Assembly: GCA_002929135.1 (NCBI GenBank)
Contig: PESC01000024.1
Span: 1-64,000 of the forward strand
Origin: Methylomonas sp.
GTDB lineage: Bacteria; Pseudomonadota; Gammaproteobacteria; Methylococcales; Methylomonadaceae
DNA length: 64,000 nt
Direction of reading: 5' to 3'
Part shown: in pieces, positions 15,262-24,936 of the stretch
How positions within the stretch are numbered: the stretch's first letter is position 1
Layout of the letters: each line of letters begins with the position of its first letter
Program-made: the position numbers and the translations under genes
Notes under the pieces: generated by a model
Databases searched by the model: none
Seen by the model: the letters and a program-made list of their open reading frames with translations, nothing else
Told to the model about the DNA's origin: nothing

Positions 15262-17699
15262 TCGCCCGCATCGAAGCCGCCCTGCGTCGGCTGCGAACCG
15301 GGGTCGACCGCAGTGTCTGGCTGGCCAGACTGTTACACCTGCCTTTCTCCTTCGATACCGAGGCCACTCCCGGTCTGGTGATGATCCAGATCGACGGCTT
15401 GTCTCTCAAACAACTGGAACGTGCACTGGCGCACGGCAAAATGCCTTTCCTGAAGCGTCTGATCCGGCGCGAGCGTTACCGGCTGCAACGCCTGTACGCA
15501 GGTGTGCCGAGCACGACCGCCGCCTTTCAGGGCGAGCTGTTCTACGGCGTCAGGCAGGCGGTGCCGGGATTTGCTTTCATGGAGCACACCACGGGCGAGC
15601 TGGTTCGCATGATACAACCGACGGCGGTTGCCTCCATTGAGCGCGATCTTCAGGAACGCGGTGGCAAACCGCTGCTCGCAAGCGGCAGCGCCTATGTCGA
15701 CAACTACACCGGCGGCGCCCTGGAGTCGCACTTCTGCCCGACCGCACACGGCTGGGGGGCGGCACTGCGTGAGGCCCATCCTTGGACAGTAGCTTTTCTG
15801 ATTGTCACCAACGCCTACAGCTTTCTGCGCGTGATCGTACTCCTGGCCCTGGAGTTTGTACTGGCGCTGGTGGATTGCGCACGCGGCCTCATCGCCGGTC
15901 ACGACCTGGCCAAGGAACTGAAGTTCGTGCCGACACGGGTGATCGTCACGGTGCTACTGCGCGAACTAGCCACCATCGGCGCCAAGATCGATGTGGCCCG
16001 GGGCCTGCCCATCGTGCACCTGAACTTCCTGGGCTACGACGAGCAGGCCCACCGCCGCGGCCCGACCTCGCTGTTCGCGCACTGGAGCCTGAAAGGTATC
16101 GACGACGCCATCGCCCGCATCTGGCGTGCAGCGCACCATTCGAGGCGCCGTCACTACGACGTGTGGATCTATTCCGACCACGGCCAGGAGTCGGTCAAAA
16201 CCTACGAAACATTGCACGGGCGTCCTTTTGCCGAGGCAGTGGCCACCGTGTTCGCCCGGCAGCGGAGCGAAGCGGTCGACTACCGCACCAGCGGGGTCTT
16301 GGGGGATCAGCTCAATCGCGTCGAGCTACTGGGTGGCCGCTGGATACAACGCTGGTCTCCACTGCGCACGCTGATCGGGGAGGACAATGCAAAACCCAGG
16401 CTCAGCGTCACCGCCCAGGGGCCGGTCGCGATGATTTACTGGGAGGGCGAACTCGGCCACGCAGAGCGGACAGCCCTCGCGCAAGCACTGGTGGGGCAGG
16501 CGAAGGCACCGGCGATATTGTTCAAGGATGATGCCCACCAAATACATGTCCATACCAAAACCGGCGCGTTTCGTCTGCCCGAGGACGCCGCACAGGTATT
16601 GGGCAATGACCACCCCTTTCTCGAAGAAGCCGCTCAAGACCTGGCCTCCCTGTGCCAACATCCCGACGCCGGTGACTTCATCGCCCTGGGTTGGGCCGTC
16701 GGCGCGTGCGCCTTGAGTTTCGCCATTGAGCGCGGCGCCCATGGCGGTGCGGCGGCGGAGGAAACCACCGCGTTCGCCCTGCTGCCCGCCGATGCGCCTT
16801 TCCATGAAGCGGCGGATGAGGGTTCTCTGCCCGAAGGTGCGCACGATGTCGTACGCGCCGCCGATCTGCGCCAGGCGGCTTTCGCGCTGCGGCGGCGATT
16901 CGAAAACCACCCTGGCAACGCTCTCGGCAGGCGGCATAGTGCGCACCTAAAGACGTTGCGCGTCATGACCTACAACGTCCACAGCTGCATCGGCACGGAC
17001 GGACGGATATCCCCCGAACGCATCGCCCGCATCATCGCCCGCCACCAGCCGGACGTGGTGGCGTTGCAGGAACTGGACATGGGCCGGGTACGTAGCGGCG
17101 GCGTCGACCAGGCTCACCGCATCGCCCAGCTGCTTGAAATGGAATTCCATTTCCATCCGGCGCTCAAGGTAGAAGAGGAGCGCTACGGCAATGCCATCCT
17201 TACCCCTTTACCCCTCAGAGTGGTCAAGGCCGGCCCCTTGCCGGGACTCAAGGGCCAGCCTTGGCTGGAGCCGCGCGGCGCGATTTGGGTGGCTGTGGAA
17301 ATGGATGGCGTCGAGTTTCAGATCATCAACACGCATTTGGGGCTGTTGCCCCGGGAACGCCTGGTTCAAACGCAGGCCTTGCTGGGCGAGGACTGGTTGG
17401 CTCATCCTGACTGCCGCGCCCCGGTGATCTTGTGCGGCGACTTCAACGCGCTGCCACGTTCAGCGGTCTGTCGACGCTTGCGCGACCACCTCAACGATGC
17501 CCAGACGCGGATCGAACACCAGCGGCCTCGGGCCACTTTTTTCGGGCGTTTTCCCACCGCCCGCATCGACCATGTGTTCGTCGACTCTGGCCTGGAGGTG
17601 CTCGATGTCGAGGTGCCGAACGACGAACTCGCCCGCCTCGCCTCCGATCATCTGCCGCTCATCGTCGAATTACGGGTGGAGGACGCTCACGGGGGTTGA
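15258..17699 (+). CDS. Fusion of an alkaline-phosphatase-superfamily phosphodiesterase and an EEP phosphatase
   Basis: An 813-residue protein joining two unrelated phosphoesterases. Residues about 35-560 belong to the alkaline phosphatase superfamily (type I phosphodiesterase/nucleotide pyrophosphatase): metal Asp46 in MIQIDGLS, nucleophile threonine in PSTT (84-87), Asp261 and His265 in GYDEQAHRRG, Asp307-His308 in YSDHGQES. One or two hydrophobic helices (about 178-215) interrupt it, suggesting membrane attachment. Residues about 570-805 form a complete endonuclease/exonuclease/phosphatase domain (TYNVHS, ALQELD, NTHLG, GDFNALP, SDHLPL). Such domains hydrolyse phosphodiesters of lipids, inositol phosphates or nucleic acids. 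With the flippase-like, glycosidase and glycosyltransferase genes upstream, a lipid headgroup or glycolipid substrate is inferred. Start overlaps the glycosyltransferase stop by 4 bp. Confidence 0.85.
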   Translation: MIARIEAALRRLRTGVDRSVWLARLLHLPFSFDTEATPGLVMIQIDGLSLKQLERALAHGKMPFLKRLIRRERYRLQRLYAGVPSTTAAFQGELFYGVRQAVPGFAFMEHTTGELVRMIQPTAVASIERDLQERGGKPLLASGSAYVDNYTGGALESHFCPTAHGWGAALREAHPWTVAFLIVTNAYSFLRVIVLLALEFVLALVDCARGLIAGHDLAKELKFVPTRVIVTVLLRELATIGAKIDVARGLPIVHLNFLGYDEQAHRRGPTSLFAHWSLKGIDDAIARIWRAAHHSRRRHYDVWIYSDHGQESVKTYETLHGRPFAEAVATVFARQRSEAVDYRTSGVLGDQLNRVELLGGRWIQRWSPLRTLIGEDNAKPRLSVTAQGPVAMIYWEGELGHAERTALAQALVGQAKAPAILFKDDAHQIHVHTKTGAFRLPEDAAQVLGNDHPFLEEAAQDLASLCQHPDAGDFIALGWAVGACALSFAIERGAHGGAAAEETTAFALLPADAPFHEAADEGSLPEGAHDVVRAADLRQAAFALRRRFENHPGNALGRRHSAHLKTLRVMTYNVHSCIGTDGRISPERIARIIARHQPDVVALQELDMGRVRSGGVDQAHRIAQLLEMEFHFHPALKVEEERYGNAILTPLPLRVVKAGPLPGLKGQPWLEPRGAIWVAVEMDGVEFQIINTHLGLLPRERLVQTQALLGEDWLAHPDCRAPVILCGDFNALPRSAVCRRLRDHLNDAQTRIEHQRPRATFFGRFPTARIDHVFVDSGLEVLDVEVPNDELARLASDHLPLIVELRVEDAHGG

Positions 17700-17746
17700 C
17701 GGCATGATCGGCACAAAACGCTGGCTTGCTGCCTTTCCACAGCTAC

Positions 17747-17953
17747 TCAATCGGGCGGATCGGACAATGCCGTTTTGTCTTCGAAGGCGTCATCCAGTGT
17801 GGGAGAACCTGGAATTTTATGTGCCTCGGTCGCCCAATCGCCCAGGTCGATCAGTTGGCAGCGTTCACTGCAAAACGGTTTGAAACGCTCGCTGGCCAGC
17901 CATGGCACGGGCTTCTTGCAGGTTGGGCAGGCGACGACAGGCGCGGTCGCCAT
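17747..17953 (-). CDS. yacG: DNA gyrase inhibitor YacG
   Basis: A 68-residue zinc-binding protein with the four conserved cysteines of YacG (CPTC at 9-12, Cys28 and Cys32) and the tryptophan-rich middle ([12 protein letters not shown]). In E. coli it binds GyrB and inhibits gyrase. It starts directly after the zapD stop with no gap, in the usual gammaproteobacterial order coaE-zapD-yacG. Confidence 0.95.
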   Translation of the reverse strand: MATAPVVACPTCKKPVPWLASERFKPFCSERCQLIDLGDWATEAHKIPGSPTLDDAFEDKTALSDPPD

Positions 17954-18724
17954 TCAGAATGCGCAGCAGGTCAGGTAAAACGCGATGTCATCATGCGTCT
18001 GGCTGGGACGACTTCCATCAGCCGACGGCTGCATGAAGCGTATGGTGAAGCGGTGACGACCGCCGCTGATTTCAGCAAAACAACGTACCGATGCTGGTAC
18101 GGCAACGCGCAAAAGCTGAACCGGCGATGATTTATCCAATGAAAGCTGGAAAAATCCGGCCTTGGCGACTTCAGCCCTGGGCAGGCTGCTGAGCCGAATG
18201 AAGCCCAGTATCATGTCTATGCCTGTACGGATGTCGGCAAAAGGCTGGGTCCAGCGCTCCAGGTCTTTCTGGCGTTCGGCGGCCTCTTGCTCCAGCCAGT
18301 AATGAAACGCCGGTAGATCGAACGAGCAGGTGCCACCGGGGATGGCGCTACGTTGGGAAATACTCTGAAACAGATCGCTTTCCATGACGCCAACGCCAAT
18401 TTTGCCGCTGGTGGTGTAAAGCGTGCGACTGGCCTGGTTGAGGTCGGCGAGAATTTCTTCCAGCTTTTGCCGGTCGACACCCTGGCTATCCACCAGATGC
18501 CGTAACACTTTGGTGTGACGATCAAGCTCCTTGATCAATTCCGACTTCAAATCGCTGCGGCTGAATAAGGTCAGTATTTCAAGCAGGGTGGCGATGGTCG
18601 CCCGCTTGTCGAATACCGATGGGCCTTCCATGAAATGGCCCAGTTGTTGAAAGAGTTGTTCCAGGCGCATAAACACCCGAATTCGTTCGTTGAGCGGGAA
18701 TTCGTAGGTTGTTTGTGTGTTCAA
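17954..18724 (-). CDS. zapD: Cell division protein ZapD
   Basis: ZapD crosslinks FtsZ filaments at the division ring. The 256-residue protein opens with TTYEFPLNERIRVFMRLEQL, the conserved family start, and carries the later RPWxQPFADI-like block (LERWTQPFADIRTGIDMILG, about residue 165). Length matches the E. coli protein. The ATG overlaps the coaE stop by 4 bp and yacG begins immediately after, so the three are translated as a coupled set. Confidence 0.96.
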   Translation of the reverse strand: MNTQTTYEFPLNERIRVFMRLEQLFQQLGHFMEGPSVFDKRATIATLLEILTLFSRSDLKSELIKELDRHTKVLRHLVDSQGVDRQKLEEILADLNQASRTLYTTSGKIGVGVMESDLFQSISQRSAIPGGTCSFDLPAFHYWLEQEAAERQKDLERWTQPFADIRTGIDMILGFIRLSSLPRAEVAKAGFFQLSLDKSSPVQLLRVAVPASVRCFAEISGGRHRFTIRFMQPSADGSRPSQTHDDIAFYLTCCAF

Positions 18725-19332
18725 GCCGGCGAGTTCCTGTCTGTGGCCAAAAAAAGGTAGAAATTGTGCAGACTTTCAACCCGTTGCGCAAGGCTGGCGG
18801 CGTCTTTGGCGTTATCGATGACATCATCGGCAATCGACAGCCGCTGCGCCCTGCTTGCTTGACAGTCCAGGATGGCCGTGGCCTGCTCCGGGTCAAGCCG
18901 ATCACGCCGCAGCAGACGCTCAAGTTGCACGTCCGCCGCACAATCCACCAGCAGCACCCGGTCGAATACCGCTTGGCGAGCAGTCTCGAACAACAGAGGC
19001 ACCACCACGACACAGTACGGCGGCGTCGCACGCCCAATGTCGGCGTCGATTTCCTGGAAAATCCTTGGGTGCAGAATGGCATTGAGACGCTGTCTGACGG
19101 CCACATCGCTGAAAACCCGATCTCTCAGCCTGGCGCGATCAAGCGTTCCGTCGGCATTGGCGATGTCGCGACCAAACGCCTCGAACAGCGCCGCCAATGT
19201 CGGCTGGCCAGGTTCGACCAGGCGACGGGCAATGATGTCGGCATCGATGATGTCCACACCGCGTTCGGCAAACAGCGCCGATACTGTGGATTTCCCGCTG
19301 GCGATGCCACCTGTCAACGCAACCGTGAACAT
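18721..19332 (-). CDS. coaE: Dephospho-CoA kinase
   Basis: CoaE phosphorylates the 3'-hydroxyl of dephospho-CoA, the last step of coenzyme A synthesis. The 203-residue protein has a P-loop GGIASGKST beginning at residue 8, the DADIIARRLVEPG substrate-binding region, and a LLFETARQAVFDRVLLVDC core. I take the ATG at 19332, which overlaps the pilD stop by one base (TGATG), rather than the TTG or GTG codons just upstream. Its place between pilD and zapD is standard. Confidence 0.96.
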   Translation of the reverse strand: MFTVALTGGIASGKSTVSALFAERGVDIIDADIIARRLVEPGQPTLAALFEAFGRDIANADGTLDRARLRDRVFSDVAVRQRLNAILHPRIFQEIDADIGRATPPYCVVVVPLLFETARQAVFDRVLLVDCAADVQLERLLRRDRLDPEQATAILDCQASRAQRLSIADDVIDNAKDAASLAQRVESLHNFYLFLATDRNSPA

Positions 19333-20207
19333 CACCAAAGCCCGGTCAAATCCAGGTAATAGCGGTTGATCTCGCTACCCCACAACAGGGCCAACCAGCC
19401 CGCTGCGGCCAGATAAGGCCCGAACGGGATGGGGGTTTTGACGTCATGTCGGCGAAAAACAATCATCGCAATGCCGGTCACAGCGCCCACCAGCGACGAC
19501 AGCACGACGATCATCGGCAGATATTGCCAGCCTAGCCAGGCACCGAACAGCGCCAGCAATTTGAAATCGCCGTAACCCATACCGTCCTTGCCGGTCAGCC
19601 ATTTGAACAGCTTGTACACCGTCCACAAGCTGAGATAACCGGCTATGGCGCCAATGATGCTGGCATGGCTGTCGGTGTAAATGTCGAACAGACTCAAAAA
19701 CAAGCCCAGCCATAACAAAGGCAAGGTGATCGAATCGGGCAGCAATTGATGATCGATGTCGATGGCGCTCAAGACTATCAAACACCAGGTTAGCAGCACG
19801 CCAAACACCATGGGCCAGCCGTAACCGAAATGCCAGGCCACCCAAGCCGAGCACACGGCGGTGAAGGCTTCGACCAATGGGTAGCGCAGCGCAATCGGCG
19901 CGGCGCAATAAGCGCATTTGCCGCGCAGCAGCAAATAACTGAACACGGGGATGTTGTGATGCGGTTTGATAGCCGTCTGGCAATGCGGGCAATGCGAGGC
20001 AGGCAACATCAAATTGAAGGTTGCGCTGTCGGCTTCGCCAGGCAATTGCAGATAGTCATGACAATCCTTCCGCCAGTTTTTTTGCATCATGACCGGCAGG
20101 CGATGGATCACCACATTGAGAAAACTGCCCACCATCAGGCTCAACAGGAATACCGCCCCTGTCAGCATGACTGGCGACGATTGCAGCGCAGACAGCAATA
20201 CGTTCAT
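19332..20207 (-). CDS. pilD: Prepilin peptidase / N-methyltransferase
   Basis: PilD cleaves the leader of type IV prepilins at the inner membrane and methylates the new N-terminus. The 291-residue protein has eight hydrophobic segments, the cytoplasmic domain with paired cysteines (CPHC and CAYC, about residues 73-105) and both catalytic aspartates in their usual settings, SAIDIDHQLLPD and GYGDFKLLALFG. Methyltransferase activity is expected because the cysteine domain is complete. Its start overlaps the pilC stop by one base. Confidence 0.96.
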   Translation of the reverse strand: MNVLLSALQSSPVMLTGAVFLLSLMVGSFLNVVIHRLPVMMQKNWRKDCHDYLQLPGEADSATFNLMLPASHCPHCQTAIKPHHNIPVFSYLLLRGKCAYCAAPIALRYPLVEAFTAVCSAWVAWHFGYGWPMVFGVLLTWCLIVLSAIDIDHQLLPDSITLPLLWLGLFLSLFDIYTDSHASIIGAIAGYLSLWTVYKLFKWLTGKDGMGYGDFKLLALFGAWLGWQYLPMIVVLSSLVGAVTGIAMIVFRRHDVKTPIPFGPYLAAAGWLALLWGSEINRYYLDLTGLW

Positions 20208-21439
20208 CAGCCCACCGCCGCGCCGAGTTTGAAGATAGGCAGATACATCGCCACGATCAAACCACCGACCAGCACCCCGAGCACCGCCATAATCATAGGC
20301 TCCATCAAGCTGCTGAGGTTGTCGACCAGGTTGTCGACCTCTTCCTCGTAAAAATCGGCCACCTTGTCCAGCATGGCATCTATCGAACCTGATTCCTCGC
20401 CTATGGCAACCATCTGAACCACCATGTTGGGAAACAAGCCGGTCTGTATCATCGAAAACTGCAATTGTTGGCCGGTCGAAACATCGTCGCGCATTTTCAT
20501 CACGCCGTCATAGAACAGAATGTTGCCGCAGGCGCCAGCGACCGACACCAGCGCCTCCACCAGTGGCACACCGGCAGTCGACATGGTGGACAAAGTTCTG
20601 GCAAAGCGGGCAATGGCGGATTTTTCGGTAATCATGCCCACCACCGGGATTTTGAGCAGGGTGCGATCAAGGAAATGATTGAATGGCCGCGAACGCTTTT
20701 TGAAATAAACAAAGCTGTAACCCACGGCACCGATAACCCCTACCACCACCCACCACCATTCCTGCAACCAGCGCGACATGGCGATGACCATTTTGGTAAA
20801 GGCGGGCAAATCGGCGCCGAAGCCCTTGAACAAATCTTCGAACACCGGCACCACGAACACCAGCAGGATGGCGGTCACGACGAAGGCCACCACCAGTACG
20901 GCAATGGGATAGGTCAGGGCTTTTTTGACCTTTTTCTTGATGGATTCGGTTTTTTCCTTGTAGGTGGCTATTTTGTCGAGCAGGCCTTCCAGCACACCCG
21001 ATTGCTCACCGGCATCGACCAGGTTGCAGAACAAATCGTCGAAATACAAAGGCCGTTTGGCGAGGGCCTGTGCCAGCGTGTCGCCGCCTTCGATGTCGGC
21101 CTTGATGGCCAGCAACATGGTCGACATGCTGGCGTTGTCATGCCCCTTGCCGATGATGTCGAACGACTGCACCAGCGGCACACCGGCCTGGAGCATGGTG
21201 GCCAGTTGCCGGGCAAACACCGCGATCTCGGCCGAGGTGATTTTTTGCGTCCTGTTACCGAACAAGGGTTTGGGCTTGGGCTTGACCTTGATGACGCGCA
21301 CCCCGGTCTTGCGCAATTCGGCACGCGCGATGGCCTCGCTCTTGGCAGAAATGATGCCGGCGGTTTTCTTGCCTTGCTTGTCGGTTCCATTCCAGAGGAA
21401 ATCGACTTGTTCATTGGTGATTTTGATAGCTTTTGCCAT
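20207..21439 (-). CDS. pilC: Type IV pilus inner-membrane platform protein
   Basis: PilC is the polytopic inner-membrane protein on which the assembly and retraction ATPases act. The 410-residue protein has the two repeated GspF domains (about 75-200 and 278-400), each with FARQLATMLQAGVPL- or FARTLSTMSTAGVPL-type motifs, and membrane helices near 175-200, 225-245 and 380-402. The N-terminus holds the extended soluble part typical of PilC. A 92-bp gap separates it from pilB. Confidence 0.96.
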   Translation of the reverse strand: MAKAIKITNEQVDFLWNGTDKQGKKTAGIISAKSEAIARAELRKTGVRVIKVKPKPKPLFGNRTQKITSAEIAVFARQLATMLQAGVPLVQSFDIIGKGHDNASMSTMLLAIKADIEGGDTLAQALAKRPLYFDDLFCNLVDAGEQSGVLEGLLDKIATYKEKTESIKKKVKKALTYPIAVLVVAFVVTAILLVFVVPVFEDLFKGFGADLPAFTKMVIAMSRWLQEWWWVVVGVIGAVGYSFVYFKKRSRPFNHFLDRTLLKIPVVGMITEKSAIARFARTLSTMSTAGVPLVEALVSVAGACGNILFYDGVMKMRDDVSTGQQLQFSMIQTGLFPNMVVQMVAIGEESGSIDAMLDKVADFYEEEVDNLVDNLSSLMEPMIMAVLGVLVGGLIVAMYLPIFKLGAAVG

Positions 21440-21471
21440 GAGATTGATTTCCCCAAAAGTTCTTGCACGAT

Positions 21472-21501
21472 AGATTCAAAACACCGCAGATTCAAAACAC
21501 C
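21472..21501. repeat. 14-bp direct repeat between pilB and pilC
   Basis: The 14-mer AGATTCAAAACACC occurs twice, at 21472-21485 and 21488-21501, in the pilB-pilC gap. Probably slippage; no function is suggested. Confidence 0.7.
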
Positions 21502-21531
21502 AAAGCCCAGGATTTTTTGGGTACGTTTTGC

Positions 21532-23241
21532 TCACTCTTTGGTGACACGATCGATTTCTTCCAGCGAGGTAATGCCTTGCCGCACTTTCAACAGGCCCGA
21601 CGCCCGCAAGTCGTTGATACCCTCGGTTTTTGCCAGCTCGGCCATTTCCATGGCGTTGCCACCGCGCAAAATGAGCGCACGCATTTTCTCGCTGATCGGC
21701 AAGACCTGATAAATCCCCACCCGGCCCTTGTAGCCATGGTTGCAATGCTCGCAACCCACGGCTTCGTAGATCGGAAACGTGCCGATGTCCTGTTCGGCGA
21801 AACCGGCAGCCAGCCAGACGTTGGCGGGAAAATCGGCCTCTTGTTTGCAGTGTTCGCACAAGCGCCGGGCCAGGCGTTGTGCCATGATCAAATTCACCGC
21901 CGAAACGATGTTGAACGGCTCTATGCCCATCTGTACCAGGCGGTTGATGGTTTGCGGCGCGTCGTTGGTGTGCAGTGTAGATAGCACCAAATGACCAGTT
22001 TGCGCCGCCTTGACGGCGATGCTGGCGGTTTCCAGATCGCGAATCTCGCCCACCATGATGATGTCGGGATCCTGCCGCAAGAACGCGCGCAAGGCTTCGG
22101 CAAACGTCAGGCCAGCCTTGGGATTGACGTTAACCTGGTTGATGCCTTCGACGGTGATTTCCACCGGGTCTTCAGCGGTCGAGATATTGCGTTCGATGCT
22201 GTTCAACAGATTCAGGCCGGTATAAAGCGACACCGTCTTGCCGCTGCCGGTAGGCCCTGTGACCAACACCATGCCGTAAGGTTTATGAATGGCATTGAGA
22301 AAGCATTTTTGCTGAGCGGGTTCGAAACCCAGCTTTTCGATACCGATTTGCGCACTGGTTGGATCGAGTATCCGCATGACCACTTTCTCGCCGAACAGCG
22401 TCGGACAACTGTTGACGCGAAAATCGATGGCACGATGCTTGGAAATCTGCATCTTGATGCGGCCATCCTGCGGCACACGGCGCTCGGCGATGTCCATTTT
22501 CGACATGACCTTGATGCGGGAAATGATGCGCCCGGCAATGGCAATCGGCGGACTGGCGATTTCCGACAAAATGCCGTCGGCACGGAAGCGGATGCGAAAC
22601 TTCTTCTCGAACGGCTCCAGGTGGATGTCCGACACGCCTTTTTTGATGGAATCGAGCAGGATTTTGTTGACGAAGCGCACGATGGGCGCGTCGTCGATAT
22701 CCGATGTCACCACATCTTCATTCTGCCGCTCGCCCTCGTCGGCAAAACCGATTTTGTCGAGATCAGCGTCGAGCAGATTGGTCATCGACGTATCGACCGC
22801 CTCCAGCGCGGCATCGATGGTTTTCCGTAATTTATCCTCTTCGACCAAGATACTTTCGGTACTCAGCCGCGTATGAAACTTGATTTCATCCAGGGTCTGG
22901 AAATGGGTCGGGTCGGCCATGGCGACGAACAAGCGGTTGCCCCGTTTGAACAGTGGCAAGGCATGGTGCTGGCGGATAAGTTTTTCGCTGACCAGCTTGA
23001 CGGGGACGGCGGCCAAATCCACGGCATCCAGGTCGAGCAAGGGAACGCCGAATTCGCGCGATGCCAGCGCAGCCACCGTGCGGCTGTCCACCAGCTTGTT
23101 ATTGACCAGGTAACTGATGAACGGCTGTATTTGTTTCTGTGCTTCCTGCTGCGCATTGACAGCCATGTCTTCCGTCAGCAGCCCTTCCTGAATCAGGCAC
23201 TTGGCCAGGCCGCTGAAAATGTTTGAAGGAGCTGTCGCCAT
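21532..23241 (-). CDS. pilB: Type IV pilus assembly ATPase
   Basis: PilB powers pilus extension. The 569-residue protein has the N-terminal MshEN-like domain (about 1-150), the Walker A GPTGSGKT (near residue 330), the Asp box EDPVEI, the Walker B DIIMVGEIRD, and a tetracysteine zinc site made of CEHC and CEHC, separated by about 34 residues, which distinguishes PilB from PilT and PilU. Length is typical. It is the first gene of the pilB-pilC-pilD-coaE-zapD-yacG run, with a promoter candidate about 45 bp upstream. The pilA gene is not in the window. Confidence 0.97.
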   Translation of the reverse strand: MATAPSNIFSGLAKCLIQEGLLTEDMAVNAQQEAQKQIQPFISYLVNNKLVDSRTVAALASREFGVPLLDLDAVDLAAVPVKLVSEKLIRQHHALPLFKRGNRLFVAMADPTHFQTLDEIKFHTRLSTESILVEEDKLRKTIDAALEAVDTSMTNLLDADLDKIGFADEGERQNEDVVTSDIDDAPIVRFVNKILLDSIKKGVSDIHLEPFEKKFRIRFRADGILSEIASPPIAIAGRIISRIKVMSKMDIAERRVPQDGRIKMQISKHRAIDFRVNSCPTLFGEKVVMRILDPTSAQIGIEKLGFEPAQQKCFLNAIHKPYGMVLVTGPTGSGKTVSLYTGLNLLNSIERNISTAEDPVEITVEGINQVNVNPKAGLTFAEALRAFLRQDPDIIMVGEIRDLETASIAVKAAQTGHLVLSTLHTNDAPQTINRLVQMGIEPFNIVSAVNLIMAQRLARRLCEHCKQEADFPANVWLAAGFAEQDIGTFPIYEAVGCEHCNHGYKGRVGIYQVLPISEKMRALILRGGNAMEMAELAKTEGINDLRASGLLKVRQGITSLEEIDRVTKE

Positions 23242-23284
23242 TTGCAGTTGTTTGTATTGGTTGTCGTGCGATCGTGATCGCTCA

Positions 23285-23312
23285 ACTATAGATGAGATGA
23301 GATGAAACGTAA
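23285..23312 (-). promoter_or_regulatory. Candidate sigma70 promoter for pilB
   Basis: On the minus strand TTACGT (23312-23307) is followed after 16 bp by TATAGT (23290-23285), 44 bp before the pilB ATG. A near-palindrome (GCGATCGTGATCGC, 23268-23281) lies just downstream of the -10 and could be a binding site. Fit is fair, not strong. Confidence 0.45.
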
Positions 23313-23441
23313 CTGTTCAGTGCAGGCTGAATACAGCGCGATTACCCTTGGGCAGGGTGCTTTCGCCGCCCAATACGGTTGTGGAGTACAATCACCGGCT
23401 GCCCGGTTTAAGGTCAGACTGACCATTATTGAGTTCCGCCG

Positions 23442-24926
23442 ATGACACCCGCCCAATTTGCCGACTATGCCCACCAGGGCTACAACCGCATCCCGGTCTG
23501 CCGCGAAGTGCTGGCCGACCTAGACACACCGCTCAGCGCCTATCTGAAGCTGGCCGACGGCGCCTATTCCTACCTGTTCGAATCGGTGCACGGCGGCGAA
23601 CAGTGGGGGCGCTATTCCATCATAGGCTTGCCCTGCCCTGTTCGGATCAAGATCAGCGGCCAGCGCATCCAGGTTGAAACAGAGGGTGGCGAAACTGAGT
23701 GCTTCGACCATGACCAACCCTTGCAATGGATAGAACAATTCCGTCAGCAGTACAAGGTGCCGGATGTGCCGGGGTTGCCGCGATTCAACGGCGGACTGGT
23801 CGGCTATTTTGGTTACGAAACCATACGCTACATCGAATCGCGCCTGCGCGACAGCCACAAACCCGACCCCATCGGCACACCGGATATTCTGTTGATGGTG
23901 TCGCAGGACTTGCTGGTGTTCGACAACCTGTCCGGCAAGATGCTGCTGCTGACCCACGCCGACCCGTCCCAGGACAACGCCTACCACAACGCCAAGGCCA
24001 GGCTGGATCGGCTGGTGACGAAACTGCGCGAGCCGCACGCCCACCCCAAGCCACACACATCGGCCAAACAGGTGCAGGAAGCCGATTTCGTATCCGGCTT
24101 CACCCAACAAGGCTTCGAAGCTGCGGTGCTGAAAGCCAAGCAATACATCACCGATGGCGACTGCATGCAGGTGGTACTGTCGCAGCGCATGTCGATACCA
24201 TTCAGCGCCGCGCCGCTGGATTTATACCGCGCCCTGCGTTGCCTGAATCCGTCGCCGTATATGTACTTCCTCAATCTGGACGGCTTTCATATCGTCGGCT
24301 CGTCGCCGGAAATTCTGGTGCGGCTGGAGGATGACGAAATCACGGTACGCCCCATTGCCGGTACCCGCAAACGTGGCGAAACCCACGAACAGGACGTGGC
24401 ACTGGAAAAAGACTTGCTGGCCGACCCGAAAGAAATCGCCGAACATCTGATGCTGATAGACCTGGGCCGTAACGATACCGGGCGTGTCGCGAAAATTGGC
24501 AGCGTCAAGCTCACCGACAAAATGATTATCGAGCGCTATTCGCATGTGATGCACATCGTGTCCAATGTCACCGGCTGTTTGCAGGACGGCAAGAATGCCT
24601 TCGACGTGTTGGCGGCCACCTTTCCGGCCGGCACCGTCAGCGGCGCCCCCAAAATCCGGGCGATGGAAATCATCGATGAACTGGAACCGGTCAAGCGGGG
24701 CATCTATTCCGGTGCGGTCGGTTACATCTCGTGGTCTGGCAATCTGGACACCGCCATCGCCATCCGCACCGCCGTCATCAAGGATCAAACCCTGCACATT
24801 CAAGCCGGCGCCGGCATCGTCTACGACTCGATACCGCGCAACGAATGGGACGAAACCATGAACAAGGGCCGCGCCGTATTCCGCGCCGTCAGCATGGCCG
24901 AAGCCGGTCTTGGCGGCAAGGCATAA
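23442..24926 (+). CDS. trpE: Anthranilate synthase component I
   Basis: TrpE makes anthranilate from chorismate with ammonia supplied by TrpG, the first committed step of tryptophan synthesis. The 494-residue protein has the feedback-binding region around [16 protein letters not shown] (about residues 44-60) and the chorismate-binding C-terminal half with [31 protein letters not shown] and [16 protein letters not shown]. It starts at ATG 23442 and is divergent from pilB. A TACAAT -10-like element lies 50 bp before the start without a clear -35. trpG is not adjacent; it may lie elsewhere or TrpE may pair with PabA. Confidence 0.97.
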   Translation: MTPAQFADYAHQGYNRIPVCREVLADLDTPLSAYLKLADGAYSYLFESVHGGEQWGRYSIIGLPCPVRIKISGQRIQVETEGGETECFDHDQPLQWIEQFRQQYKVPDVPGLPRFNGGLVGYFGYETIRYIESRLRDSHKPDPIGTPDILLMVSQDLLVFDNLSGKMLLLTHADPSQDNAYHNAKARLDRLVTKLREPHAHPKPHTSAKQVQEADFVSGFTQQGFEAAVLKAKQYITDGDCMQVVLSQRMSIPFSAAPLDLYRALRCLNPSPYMYFLNLDGFHIVGSSPEILVRLEDDEITVRPIAGTRKRGETHEQDVALEKDLLADPKEIAEHLMLIDLGRNDTGRVAKIGSVKLTDKMIIERYSHVMHIVSNVTGCLQDGKNAFDVLAATFPAGTVSGAPKIRAMEIIDELEPVKRGIYSGAVGYISWSGNLDTAIAIRTAVIKDQTLHIQAGAGIVYDSIPRNEWDETMNKGRAVFRAVSMAEAGLGGKA

Positions 24927-24936
24927 GCAGACTGCC

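Noticed and set aside
20465-21709. 414-codon plus-strand frame opposite pilC and the end of pilB
   Set aside because: Histidine- and glutamine-rich, no family features, no start context. It is the antisense shadow of well-identified pilus genes.
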